This document shows, piece by piece, positions 44,441 through 56,277 of a stretch of 64,000 bases of DNA (position 1 is its first letter; every line of letters begins with the position of its first letter). The notes beneath the pieces are model-generated. The model saw nothing but the letters and a program-made list of their open reading frames with translations, made no database searches and was not told the DNA's origin. The stretch is from Pieris napi. Taxonomy: Eukaryota; Arthropoda; Insecta; Lepidoptera; Pieridae. The position numbers and the translations under genes are program-made. Location of the stretch: positions 939,662-1,003,661 of the forward strand of contig NC_062256.1 of NCBI RefSeq assembly GCF_905475465.1, read 5' to 3'.

Positions 44441-45105
44441 CTATAGTAAAACATTTAAACAGTAACTTAGATATATTAAGCAATCTTTCTTGACAAACCT
44501 TTTGACAAAAGAGTTAATAAATCCAGGGTTTTCTCTTATCAGCTCTGGGCAGCTCCAGCGGCTTACCGCTTCACCGTTTCAATGATAGGACAGCAAGAGA
44601 TGTCACGGGCCTGTATTTGTGTCGTCACGATGATTTAACCGTAAGAACTCTGTGCTTAGAGAATCCATTGGAGCTGCATATCTGGCTTTAAATTCAGTAA
44701 GTGTCATGCGAAACTAAGCTGGAACCCGTCAAGAATTTGTTAAGGTCTTTTTTTGTTCTAGAAATAAATGCGTAACCACCCAGCCCTTAAAAATGGCCAT
44801 CATCATCATTGGCTATACAGCCCCTTGTGGAACTTTGCCTCGAGTATATTTTGCCTATATAAAATCCATTTAGTGCTTCTTGCGACCAACTTCGAACACA
44901 GTGTTTCGAGATCCGTGATAACTACGTCTCACCAACGCAGGCCCGGTCTACCAGCATTTCTCCTGCCACCAGGTTGCGAGTAAAATGTTGTGTAAAAAAA
45001 AATTACGGTCATCCACACACAAAAACTTACAAATGCGAGCACACAACAAAAAAAATTATGTCAACGTCTGTTCTGTATCACTGGTTCGCTTTCTATATAA
45101 TGTTA
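44441..45105. other. Upstream flank of the large gene, unrecognised
   Basis: No conserved frame; the short frame at 44768-44983 has no recognisable domain. Confidence 0.35.
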
Positions 45106-45489
45106 CTAGCCGTTTCGCGCCCGCTTTGCTGGACGAATTAAAATAAATTTTATGTTTCATTATTTTATTTTTTTTCATATTTTTATTATTCTTCTTTTTA
45201 ACTTCCCGCTAAGAAAATTGAAATATTTCGAAAATCGTGTTTTTAACAGATGTTGACGTTTAGAGGTTCTAGGAAGCCTCCCCGAATGTTTCCGCGGTGA
45301 AGTCCGTATGGATAAATTTTCATAAAAGTAAAACAGCAATAAAAAAATGAAGGAACGTTGGAATTAATAAATAAATATAAACCATCTAGGAAAAATTTCG
45401 CATCGAATGGTGGTTTCATGTCGATACGATCAGTGGTTTAGGCGTGATTGAGCCTCAAACGAAGACCATTTTCATTATATATATATAGA
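45106..45489 (-). mobile_element. Helitron family D
   Basis: Minus-oriented; starts TCTATATATATAATG, ends with CGAAACGGCTAG. Confidence 0.6.
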
Positions 45490-46187
45490 TTTCACGACAC
45501 CAAGTGTGATCTCAGGAACCTATTGGATTTGACACACGGGAATCTTATTAGCTAGCGACAGTGGCGTAACAATAGGGTGGCTGGGCTGGCAAAATGCCAC
45601 CAGCCCCCGACCCAAGAGGCCCCCTCCCCAAGAGATATTATGTTCTATGGATGAATGTGAAGTCTCCAATACTCATTGGGCTAGCGTGGGGACTACAGAC
45701 CATTTCCTCTCGCTTAAGAGAGGAAGCCTATGGCCATTACATAATACAATGTGTAATTGAGTACCTACATTGAAAATCTCAAAGTTTAGTTTAGTCTCGA
45801 AGTGAGTAGGGACGATTTTTACTGATAGGGCCCCATCAAAAGAATTGCCCACTGGCTAGCGACCCTGAATCTTACCCCCAAGACCTGGATCCAATTCACG
45901 TATAATATTTACAGTCATATACATAGAAGTTAAGAAGATTTTTAATGTCTTCCAGCACTTCGGGACAGTGCTCAGTGCGTAGGTACCTGAGCCAACTCAG
46001 GAGCATAAGCCAATCTGTCGCCAAATCTGCAATATGCTCAGACTTTGCCCTAGGAATCTCATGTTTGAGGGACCTGGAGGCAGAGTTAAATGCCTATTTT
46101 TAAGTCTCGCTTTCGACTCGGGGCCACCGACCGTTATCGAAACAAATATATTAAAGAGTTCCATGCCCTGCAGAACAACAAGTCAAG
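45490..46187. other. Unrecognised, possible TE edge
   Basis: CAGTGGCGTAAC at 45560 resembles the end of a DNA transposon and GCCCACTGG near 45850 may be its partner; not otherwise supported. Confidence 0.3.
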
Positions 46188-46350
46188 TCAAAGTCAAATC
46201 ATTTATTTCAATTAGACCACCTAAAATGGCACTTTTGAACGTCAAATAAAATATTAAGATAATTCTAGTTGCCCCTTCCAAAAGGTAGTTTCGTGTGAAG
46301 AAGAATAGGGAAGGAACTCCACACTTACTCTTTTAAAATAGGTTTACAAT
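46188..46350 (-). mobile_element. LINE 3' UTR and tail
   Basis: Minus strand reads the AAGTGTGGAGTTCCTTCCC to GGGGCAACTAG block found at many lepidopteran LINE 3' ends, finishing in a TTTGACTTTGACT tail. Confidence 0.5.
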
Positions 46351-47508
46351 ATTTTGTATACATTAGTTAAATAATTATATGTGAAGACAATGTACTCTTA
46401 GAATAAAACTACTATACTAAAAAAGTTAGTAGGTATACATGTTCCTCACATATTTACAAATATCGAAACCGTACAATATTATACATTAAAGAGTAATAAA
46501 AAAGAACAATAAAACAGTGTGTGAGATAAAAATAAAATAATTACAGTTTGTACTATTATAAAATAAAAAATAACAAAAATATGTAAAATTATTATATGTA
46601 TTTGAGTTACAATAGTGGTTCCTATACATTACAGGTCCGATGTTGCAGTGCTTTATAAGTATAATCAAAACTAAGTGAGCAAAATGTACAGCCTTGGCTC
46701 GTACATAATATTATTTTAATCTAATTATTTTGTTCTTATATAAAATAGATTAAATATTACTATTTAATAAGTTTAGCCGTTCGGGATATCTGTTATACAC
46801 AAAACTGTGTTTGAAATACGGTAATTGTTTTTCTCATACATTGTTTGAATCTATTGTCATTTGTACGTCATAGCTAATATTGGTAGGAAACATATATTTA
46901 CATAATAATTAATAAATGTACCTAATTTTATACAAGTTTCATTTAATGTATTTTTACATTATATCAAACCTTAAGGATAGGACTAGTGGCTTAAGCGTTA
47001 GCCTGTCAGTCACGAGGGACTTTTCTGGATACGCATTTAAGGACCTCACTGGTCGCCAAACTCCAAAAAAGTACATTGGTTTTTTCATCGTTTCTAGAAG
47101 TAGAGCGAATGTGAAAAATATATGGTGGAGTTGAGTTGTTTATTTATCCATTTTGAAAGATCGATACACGATTTAAATAACTTCGCTTGAAAAAGCCAAA
47201 CATAGCTAATTCTTGACACTTTAAACTTATTTTATGACGAAAATGATTTTGAAATTTACACGATATATTTTATCGCAAGCCAAGTAATCCATTTCAGGAA
47301 AAAAGTGTACATTGATTGAATATTTAACATAACTAATTGTTATTACCGGCGCGCCACATTGCTCCAGCTCTCCACTGCGCCCCGCAGTCCACCCCGAGAC
47401 ATTGACACAGCAATTCGTGCTGGGATAGGGCCTTAACAATCGCTTGTATAGTAGAGAAAAACATCGTCATGCCTTAGATCCTAAAATCGGCTGCATGTCA
47501 GGCACAGA
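46233..47508. repeat. Large repeat Y, copy 1
   Basis: About 1.3 kb shared with 61537-63929 once three MITEs are removed from the latter. Both end at CGGCTGCATGTCA. Short frames in it are not conserved as proteins (46916-47134 and 62988-63170 differ by frame loss). Confidence 0.7.
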
Positions 47509-47572
47509 AAGCTACAGAAATCTGAGGCCCAGTCCAGACAGACCAAAAAGGTTCTAGCACCACTATTTTATT
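47509..47572 (+). mobile_element. SINE type 1, 3' fragment
   Basis: Only the 3' portion (TCTGAGGCCCAG to TAGCACCACT) remains, joined to the repeat at 46233. Confidence 0.5.
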
Positions 47573-47737
47573 ATTAAATACTAATACTACTACTACATAC
47601 CAACCTTCTACTTACGTAATACTACCTTCTACTATACGATACCTAACATAATAGGCACGTAAAGTTATCCGATCTATGCGTACTCTCAAGATACAACAGT
47701 AAGAGAAGAAAGAAAATAGAGTAGAATGAAGTTTTTT

Positions 47738-48103
47738 TGAAGTTATACTTCTTTAGGCGCGTTATGAAAAATTTATGAGAGTGAAATTTTACAATGCGCG
47801 CGCACCGTGACACAAAATTATCAGTATGAAGTTGGCCACGGAAGATGCTACGGCATTGGACATAATTTAAAAACAACATTCGAATAATAATAGAATTTAT
47901 GTTACACTTAATGTAAGAGAATAATAATAAATATTTATTTATTTAATTTTTCAAATGTAAACTGAACTTTACTGACTATAATGACTCCTTTTGCAGTCTT
48001 TGACTATTTAATTGTAATTAATTATTTGCATGCAATCAAAAACTATTTTTAATAATGTCAAAGAAGTATAACTTATTACGCACGTACATAAGTACACGCA
48101 CCC
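47738..48103. mobile_element. TTCTTTAGGCGCG-family element
   Basis: Very similar to 20534-20903 and of equal length. Confidence 0.55.
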
Positions 48104-48107
48104 TTTT

Positions 48108-48295
48108 TTTGGAACGAAGTTCCTTATTTTATATAACCGAGGGCAAACGGGCTGGAGATAAGTGATACCGCCGCCCATGTACACTCTCAATGACAGAGGG
48201 CTGGCGAGTCCGTTGCTGGGCTATAATAATTGGCACGCTCTTTCCTTGATGGGCCCCAAATAGAATTGGTTTGGAATACTTCAGTGCATAGGCGG
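48108..48295 (-). mobile_element. Degraded LINE 3' end
   Basis: Diverged minus-oriented relative of the 7925 family with many changes. Confidence 0.45.
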
Positions 48296-48835
48296 ATTTG
48301 CCCTAAGGCCCTGGCCTAGGGCGGCAAGATGCGAAGGGCGGAAAATCGTTTTTTTAAATATCTGTAATTTACAATATACAATAATGTTTTGAGAATTTTG
48401 CAACTCAGAAAATTTTGAAGCAAATTGGATTGCGAAGATTTAATAAATGATTTTGGTGCACGTAAGTGCTGACGAGATTTGTAAAACATTTATTAATAAA
48501 CAAAGCCAAAAACCGTTTTAAATGTTTTATTTAAATGTCCAATCATCCCTAAAACTTCGGAAAATACATATTATAAACTAGCAGCTTTAAGTCACGTTAT
48601 CAAGTTTTTTGAATCAAAAAAGGTAGGCAATAAAGTTAATTATTTAATTATGTATCTCTTCTATACGTGTTTTTTTTTCTTGAGAAAAAGCTTGCCTACG
48701 CTCGAAACACTGGCACATTGGTAAAAACAAACACAAAATACAATTTTTAATGTGACAAACACTTAAAGGCAAACATGACATACATATAGAGATCATAACC
48801 TATTATTAAACAAAACAAACATTACAAAAAAAAGG

Positions 48836-49372
48836 GTGCGTGTACTTATGTACGGGTAAGAAGTTATACTTCTTTGGCTTTCTGTATTTTTTTAAATATA
48901 ATTAATTAATAATTAATATTTAACGTATTTAATTTATTATTTAACGTATATAATTTAAGAATATTTAATATTTAGTATATTATTCAATTATTAATTAATA
49001 TTAATAATTATTATTATTATTATTTATTATATTATTCATTCAATTTAATAACTACGTATGTTTCATAACTTTTTAACTAAGTAACAATAGGTCTTTGTGA
49101 AAAAGCATTGCTAAATTTCTTTGAAAAAATAATTAAAACTCCTTGATTTGTTTAAAAGGTAAATGTCATTATGTTCATTCAAAATTCTTGGCATAGCTGT
49201 TAACATCACGCATATACTATTTTTTTTTTACTTGTAGATTGTCTTATTCCCATCTCGCTCGCGCACGCTATAATCACACTGACAACTTTGTGTCACGGTG
49301 CGCGCGCAATCGTAAAATTTCACTCTCATAAATTTTTCATAACGCGCCTAAAGAAGTATAACTTCAAAAAAA
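48836..49372. mobile_element. TTCTTTAGGCGCG-family element, inverted, other interior
   Basis: Both ends match the family in reverse; the centre is AT-rich and unrelated. Confidence 0.5.
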
Positions 49373-49830
49373 CAATTACTAATCAAAGAAAAAATTCAAA
49401 TTACAAAAAACTATACAAAAATCCACTTTACAGTGTGAGGGGAGCAACTATGTATATCCAGACCTAGCTCGTTTATAAGAATGCTTTTTCTGGTGAGCTT
49501 TGACCAAAACGCGTTCTACGGAAAGGAGGGACAAATGGATAGATGTTGAGAAAGGGGCGGCACATGGCCTCTGCTTTAGTGGGCACCAGGTTCCACATAG
49601 GTGCGACGCAGCGGCGGTTTTACAAATTTTCAAGGCTGTGCAGTGCTGTGAAGTTCTTAATCTACTTAGTAATAATAATAAAAAAGTGTGTGTGTACAAA
49701 GTACACATGTCAGAAGTGAAACTTCAGTGGCAAACTAATCTTGAAGTGTTGTTCATATTTATATACAAATCTAAAAGTTTAGATTTCCGATACTTAGAGG
49801 GACGGAAAAAGGAAGATATGTTAGGAATTA

Positions 49831-50500
49831 AATAAATAATAAATAATAAATAATAAATAATAAATAATAAATAATAAATAATAAATAATAAATAATAAAT
49901 AATAAATAATAAATAATAAATAATAAATAATAAATAATAAATAATAAATAATAAATAATAAATAATAAATAATAAATAATAAATAATAAATAATAAATAA
50001 TAAATAATAAATAATAAATAATAAATAATAAATAATAAATAATAAATAATAAATAATAAATAATAAATAATAAATAATAAATAATAAATAATAAATAATA
50101 AATAATAAATAATAAATAATAAATAATAAATAATAAATAATAAATAATAAATAATAAATAATAAATAATAAATAATAAATAATAAATAATAAATAATAAA
50201 TAATAAATAATAAATAATAAATAATAAATAATAAATAATAAATAATAAATAATAAATAATAAATAATAAATAATAAATAATAAATAATAAATAATAAATA
50301 ATAAATAATAAATAATAAATAATAAATAATAAATAATAAATAATAAATAATAAATAATAAATAATAAATAATAAATAATAAATAATAAATAATAAATAAT
50401 AAATAATAAATAATAAATAATAAATAATAAATAATAAATAATAAATAATAAATAATAAATAATAAATAATACATAATAAGTAATAAATAATAAATAAACG
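49831..50500. repeat. Heptanucleotide satellite (AAATAAT)n
   Basis: About 95 nearly perfect copies of a 7-bp unit. Because 7 is not a multiple of 3 and the complement lacks stops, all three minus-strand frames are open over the whole array; these are not genes. Confidence 0.95.
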
Positions 50501-51007
50501 TGACGCGTAACAAAACAAGATCTACGATCAAGATCGGCTGGACCGAGGTTAGTTATCTCTTTTTTGGTAGATTCTTCTCCGCTCCGAATAGCAGAATAAT
50601 AATAATAATTACGAATGTAAACACCATGTGGTGCCATCTGTTAGCAAAATTACGCGCCATTTTACATCGAATTCGTGTCAGTTCAATTCCGATCTTGAAG
50701 TGAGGAGATGCATAACCAGGCTTTGATCTTGATCGAAGACTCATCGAAAAATTTTGTATAGCAAAAGTGATTTAACATGCCGTATCGCAATATTGGCGCT
50801 AGAGAGAAGAGGCCTAATGTGTAAAACTGTCATTCTTCTTTCGAAATGGCAAGCAATAAAACATTTATGTATTTGCAAAAAAAAACTGTATAAATGTTAC
50901 CTTAATGAAATCCTAAATTAAGTTTAACTGAAGTTAACACGATATTATTAAACTGCGGAACGAAGTTAGCCGGGCTAGTATTAAATAGAAAATGAAAACA
51001 AATTTAA
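50501..51007. other. Unrecognised sequence after the satellite
   Basis: Small frames at 50500-50703 and 50553-50744 overlap on opposite strands with no recognisable features. Confidence 0.35.
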
Positions 51008-51950
51008 AAAGTTTTGTCCCTGTGGCAGTGTACCTTTAACGCTGGCTATTCCTCGCTGAATTGCGATACTTATTCGTTGGGCGAGGAAAGCGCCATTTCT
51101 GGGGTCACCGGTACTACCAGGCGCCAACTTAAATCTTTAATAAGCGCCTGTGCACTTGAACCCACGGCCCAAGAGTCTCTACTCCAAAGGGAGTATTATT
51201 AACTATGTATGTATATACAATTCTAATGTATATGTTACTGTAAAGTTCGAACTACAGTTAATCTTAAGATTTAAGTGTAAGTCTTAGGATTTACCGACAT
51301 GAGTTGGTAAATGTAAGTATTTCTAAAAATACGACGATTTTTTCGAGCTTTTACCATTCGAATTCAGTATATGCTAGGTTTTACCACTGTCAGCTGGTAG
51401 ATGTAGGTTTTAGGAATAAAACAATGAGTAATTCTTAATTATTTACTTTAATGTACTATTAGACAAAACAGGTACATAGTATTATAAAGGTATCATATGA
51501 TAGTAATAAGTACAAACTAATACCAACTTATTTAAATTATTCTAAAAAAACACATAACGTATATCTCTGAATATCTCAATCCCTATCATATCTAACTGAA
51601 ACAGTAGTTCTCTATTTGGAATTTAACAACGAAATACAAACATATTGCTTACATAAGCTAGTCTAACTTAATAATTATTTTTGTTTTTCAACATTTACCG
51701 TGCCATTAATGTAAATCCTAAAATTTACCAACGGAATGGTGGTAAGAGTTCGAATCGCAAACCTTTTGGGACATTTACCATTAGGAATTGGTAGATCTTA
51801 GGTTTTACTGGAATATCTTAGGATTTACTGCAGTTCGAGCTTTTGCAGTAACATATATATTTGATATATGTCAGCCAACAGATAAGCACCTTACATATAT
51901 AAAAATACTTTGCACATAAAAAGGTACCCAATTGCAGGCTTGCTTGCTTC
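51008..51950. repeat. X repeat interrupted by TIR element
   Basis: Starts CCCTGTGGCAGTGTACC, contains GACCCAAGAG-type block and ends near GGTACCCAATTGCAGGCT; broken at 51232-51853. Confidence 0.6.
51232..51853. mobile_element. TIR element with repeated GGTAAATG motifs
   Basis: Inserted in an X repeat. Ends TTACTGTAAAGTTCGAACT and the complement of the right end; many internal copies of TAGGTTTTACC and TTGGTAAAT in both orientations. Confidence 0.55.
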
Positions 51951-52103
51951 ACTTTTTTTTTTAATTTTTAATCCATCTGCATCTTGGCTTTTATCAGATT
52001 TTATGAGAAATGATGGCAATTAGGGAACGCAAATCCAATATATTTTTATTCCCTCCGTAATTCGTAAACTGTCAGACTGCGGCAAGTTTAAAATTGACGT
52101 GTT

Positions 52104-52567
52104 AGACCAGTGCAGATAGCCTTTAAAATAAATAATAGTAGGATGAAACCTATTGGAAAGGGAGGATAATATTATAAAAATTAAAGGAAAAATAATTATC
52201 GTATGCAGTAACGCCCAGACCCGTCATACCCTTCTTGTAAAAGATAAAAATAAAAAAACAAAAACTTGGTTTTTTGAATTTTTCACACCAATTTTGAGGT
52301 TATGCGAAAAATGTGTGAATACAAAAGTTTTAGATCTTTTTATTACCTACAACTTTGCCATTTAACTTTCTTCGATAGGACTTTTAGTTTTGCCAGAAAT
52401 CGAGATAAACCGTTTTTTACCCTTAAAACTAACCCCCCCACCACTTCCCGACCTCAGATCGACCGTAATTTATTTTTCCTTTCATTTTGATCATATTCCC
52501 CTGCTTTTCTAATGGGTTTCATCCTACTGTAATTTTTTTTGGTTTCAAAAATTATCGGCACTGGTCT
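52104..52567. mobile_element. AGACCAGTGC-family element with both ends
   Basis: 464 bp; starts AGACCAGTGC and ends GCACTGGTCT, arms of roughly 90 bp around a different interior. DNA transposon derivative, superfamily not identified. Confidence 0.65.
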
Positions 52568-53268
52568 ATGTTGCCGAAGTCTCATTTTGTATCACGTGTT
52601 TTCCTCGACAGTGGCAATTCCCAAATATTTATGGACTTCAGCATTTCGTGTTAACCACGGCGCACCACTCATACTGCTTGCTTCCTTGACACGCTTCATC
52701 ACACCCATAATAATAATAATTCTAGAAAGAAATAAAACAACTAGCAAGTCAGTTTGCTCTAATACATATGTTGAGTCATGCACGTTGTATTCTAAAAGCG
52801 CTATAACTCAAATAGTTCTAGAACCCTTAACAAAAATCCATTTGCGAATAGCGCGAATTATCTCTTAATAGAATTTCCGGACAATTATACAAATTATTGT
52901 CAATATTGTTCAAAATCAGCTGACCTGCACGCTCTTTATTTTAATATGTTTTAGTGAAATGGTGATGAATTAAGGTTTTTTAAATGTGTAAGGATTAGGG
53001 ATTGGTGGCAGCGTTGCCAGATTTTTTATTACCAAGGCGGGATTTTTGAACTTTTTGAGTTAAAAAAGCGGGAATCTCTAGTCGAAAGCGGGACATAGGT
53101 AGTAACTAAAGGTGATATTTTAAATCAGATTTACCCTATCGTTAAATACTTGTCTTCTTAGTAAAAAAAATAAAATAAACAAAACTAAACCAAAAAAAGT
53201 ATTCATTAGACAATTATTGCGTTTCAAACAATAGTCACAACTCTGAGGAATGAGTATATGATATACCT

Positions 53269-53510
53269 GCCCTGTGATTCTGTAACTCACTTCACAAACT
53301 CACACAGCGGTTTTCGCATCGGCGGTCTCTCTCAAATCAGTCGCGAAGCAGTCATTTTATGATTTGGCATTCTGATAAACAATAAAGTACAAGCTCCCAC
53401 CTTTTCAGAATACCAAATCATAAAATGACTGCTTCGCGACTGATTTGAGAGCGACCGCCGATGCGAAAACCGCTGTGTGAGTTGTGAAGTGAGTTACAGA
53501 ATCGCAGGGC
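53269..53510. mobile_element. Foldback MITE, complete
   Basis: Same family as 40111; nested in the hAT-like element 53009-53830. Confidence 0.8.
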
Positions 53511-53540
53511 TGGTATCTTTTGGTAGCTGTTAAAAGAGCA

Positions 53541-53712
53541 GCCCTGCGATTCTGTAACTCACTTTTCGAACTCACACAGCGGTTTTTGCATCGGCGGTCG
53601 CTCTGAAATCAGTCGTGAAGCAGTCATTTTATGATTTGGCATTCTAATAAACAATAAACTACAAGCTCCCACCTTTTCAGAATTCGAAAAGTGAGTTACA
53701 GAATCGCAGGGC
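53541..53712. mobile_element. Foldback MITE, internally deleted
   Basis: Left arm complete, right arm mostly deleted; nested in the same hAT-like element. Confidence 0.75.
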
Positions 53713-54323
53713 TGGTGCCATTTCTGAGCATGGCAGTGATGTCTTGAGTTAACCCCAAAAAGCAGGAAAAAGTCTGTCCCGCGCGGGGCTTTTCATTTTC
53801 ATAAAAAAATCGAGACGTATGGCAACGCTGATTGGAGGACAGTATTCCTTTACCTAATATTCCAATATAATAAGAAACTTGACAATTTCTCCTAACGAAA
53901 CCTAAATTCTAACATACGAGTTACCTCTTCCAAAAAATGATCATTTATCATATGATATTCAAAAAATGAAACAAGAATTAAATTTTATTATACATAATTA
54001 TTATTGTTATTACTATCAACAGTTATATTAAATTTATGTATGGGGATTCCCCGAAATCATAAAGAACAAAAACAGTTAGAAATTAGTGTTGCTAGCATAG
54101 GAGAAATACCGCCTTTAAATAAACAAAACATTGCTGAACTATAACTTTCTGCACCAATATCAGTTGTAACACCGGCCTATACTATTTTCAAATTATGAAA
54201 TATGGTCCAACCACAATGGGAGAAGTATTAAATTATGTTTTTGTTTTTATCAAAATTTAATTATATTTCGATTTTATAAAGGCAATACACATCATTTAAT
54301 ACTAACTACATTCATACAATAAA

Positions 54324-55054
54324 GTGTTGACTTCAGCGTGCGACTCTCATTCCTGAGGTCGTAGGTTCGATCCCCGGCATGGATTTTCTTCCTACATTCG
54401 CTCGAACGGCGGTGAAGGAAAACATCGTGTGGAAACCGGCTTGACTTAGACCCAAAACGTCGACGGCGTATGTCAGGCAAAGGATGCCGATCAGTTATTT
54501 GATTGTCTAGTATCATGATGGTCTAAGATCCCGATATACAACGATTATTATTATATTTTAATTAATATTTAAAAAAAAATATTTGTTCAAACATTTAACC
54601 GGTATGATTATTAGATAAATTCTATACCAATCGAAAGTATGAAGCCCAAAGAATATGCAAACGTTAGGTTGTTTTTAATCAATTAATTATTTATGTGTAT
54701 ATTTTTTATGTGACACTAAAGTATATATACATCTTTAGTAAAAAAGAAAGTTATAGTTATACATATATAATACTACCCTGATTAAAAGTATTGATTGAAA
54801 AAAAATAAAAAAGTTTACTACATGCAAATTATAAAAAATATTTTTTTTTTAAATATTAATTAAACATACTCTGGACTGAAATTTGCTAGGCAACCCATAT
54901 GGATTATATTAATTGATATATTAAATTAAATATAAAATACGTTTCATTAAATAAGCATCTCGGTGAAGGTCGTTGTATATCGGGATCTTATACTTACTAG
55001 AAACAGATAGAAATTTGAGGCCCAGACCTTAAAATGTTGTAGCGCCACTGATTA
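54324..55054 (+). mobile_element. SINE type 1 split by a foldback MITE
   Basis: Plus-oriented SINE, head at 54324-54523 with intact GGTTCGATCCCCGGC and tail at 55000-55054, interrupted by the element 54524-54990. It is the counterpart of the SINE at 5591 in the inverted duplication. Confidence 0.7.
54524..54990. mobile_element. Foldback element TAAGATCCCG, left arm shortened
   Basis: Same family as 61721, inserted in a SINE in the right duplication arm. Confidence 0.7.
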
Positions 55055-55411
55055 AATTTTATTTCTGTTAATACAAATATAAATTTTTATATTACACTAA
55101 AATTAATAATTTTATTTTCAATTTGTTTTTGCAATTTTTTTTTGGTACACAATATTTTTTGGCAACATTGTTTAAATTTAATCTTTAATCTATGAAAGCG
55201 CTTTATGATGTTTATTGGTTTTCAGATAGACTTACTAGACTAATTTTACAAATTTCATACGCATACCAAGGTAAATTCATATTTGTTTGTTTAATAAAGA
55301 TTTGTTTACCCTCCTTATTTTCATATATATCGTAAATCTTTGAACGAAATAATGAAGCGGTTTATTAAACGGTCACACAGCGATTGATCGCTGAGTTATC
55401 AAAAATTATGT

Positions 55412-55419
55412 TATAAATA
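55412..55419 (+). promoter_or_regulatory. TATA box of the right exonuclease paralogue
   Basis: TATAAATA 91 nt before the ATG; start of transcription expected near 55440-55450. Conserved with the box at 5209-5216 in the inverted copy. Confidence 0.6.
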
Positions 55420-55509
55420 CTGGAAGCGCACATTTCCGTTACTCCAGTATCAGGTATGAGGTATCTTGCGCTTTAAGCTTAGTTAGAAGTTCTCTGTATT
55501 CAAGTTAAA

Positions 55510-56169
55510 ATGGTTCGTGTCTACGCTATCGATTGTGAGTCGGTCCAAAATGATTTGGGTAAAAGCATGGTTGCTAGAGTGTCCCTCGTGGATGAAGCTT
55601 TAGAAACTGTTCTGGATGAGTATATTAAACCTACTCGTAATGTAGCCGACTACCGGACCTCGATATCCGGGATTAAACGCGGCTACGAAACTGAAGCTAA
55701 ACCGATTGAGGAGGTACTCCGTCGTGTGATAAACATGGTCAACAGGCAATTCGTGGTAGGATTTAATGTAAAGGAAGACCTCGACGCTTTGGGAATATCG
55801 CATCCTAAAATCTGGGACATGGCGGACAATAAGCACCTAGTAAGTCTAATTGTAAATTTCAATTTTAAAATCTGTCTCGTTTAGCCTGTTTTGCAGAAAA
55901 CACAATTTTCCTTACTTGTTTCTGCTTTAAACTCTCTATTAAGATGTTCTTTTGGTTTTCAATGCAATAGATGCGTAAAGGCTGTTACCATATTATTAGT
56001 ACCTAATTAGCAATTACATTATAAATTTCTTTTTCAGGATTGTTGCCAGAAACATACACTCAAGATTTTGGCTTATAAAGAGCTTGGTTTGTCCATTGAA
56101 GATGTACCATATGACACTGTTAAAAATGCGAAAGCTGTGATGGATATTTACAAGAAATATGGCGAATAA
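55510..56169 (+). CDS. DEDDh exonuclease paralogue with degraded active site (two exons)
   Basis: Exons 55510-55839 (110 codons) and 56038-56169 (43 codons plus TAA); GTAAGT donor, TTTTTCAG acceptor, phase 0; 153 residues. It is colinear with the gene at 4363-5114 and very similar over the first 60 residues, more diverged in exon 2. D8, E10 and D90 are kept, but the exon 2 motif that should read HDSVEDA reads YDTVKNA, so catalytic His becomes Y135 and the last catalytic Asp becomes N140; IDCEMV has become IDCESV. Frame, splice sites, TATA box and polyA signal are all intact, so it is not an obvious pseudogene. I infer a catalytically dead or altered protein, perhaps a nucleic-acid binder or decoy; alternatively a young pseudogene not yet interrupted. 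Confidence 0.8.
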
Positions 56170-56271
56170 TTATTTATGTCACTATTATTTTTTTAATCAC
56201 GTGTTCTAAAGTGTTAGTTAATATTTTTATTCCTCTTATTACAATTTAAGAGCTTTCATTCGCTAACATAA

Positions 56272-56277
56272 AATAAA
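56272..56277 (+). terminator. Polyadenylation signal AATAAA, right exonuclease paralogue
   Basis: AATAAA about 100 nt past the stop codon; a second A-rich AAATAAAA lies at 56283. Homologous to the 3' flank of the left copy. Confidence 0.45.

Larger units (their letters stand above)
53009..53830. mobile_element. hAT-like element with two nested MITEs
   Basis: Ends CAGCGTTGCCA and TGGCAACGCTG; flanks ATTGGTGG and ATTGGAGG form an 8-bp duplication with one mismatch. Two foldback MITEs sit inside. Confidence 0.75.

Noticed and set aside
49724..50637. Three overlapping minus-strand frames of 236-269 codons (YYLLFII repeats)
   Set aside because: Products of a 7-bp satellite without stops in any frame of that strand.
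55600..55836. Minus-strand frame opposite the exonuclease paralogue
   Set aside because: Antisense shadow of a clearly homologous coding exon.
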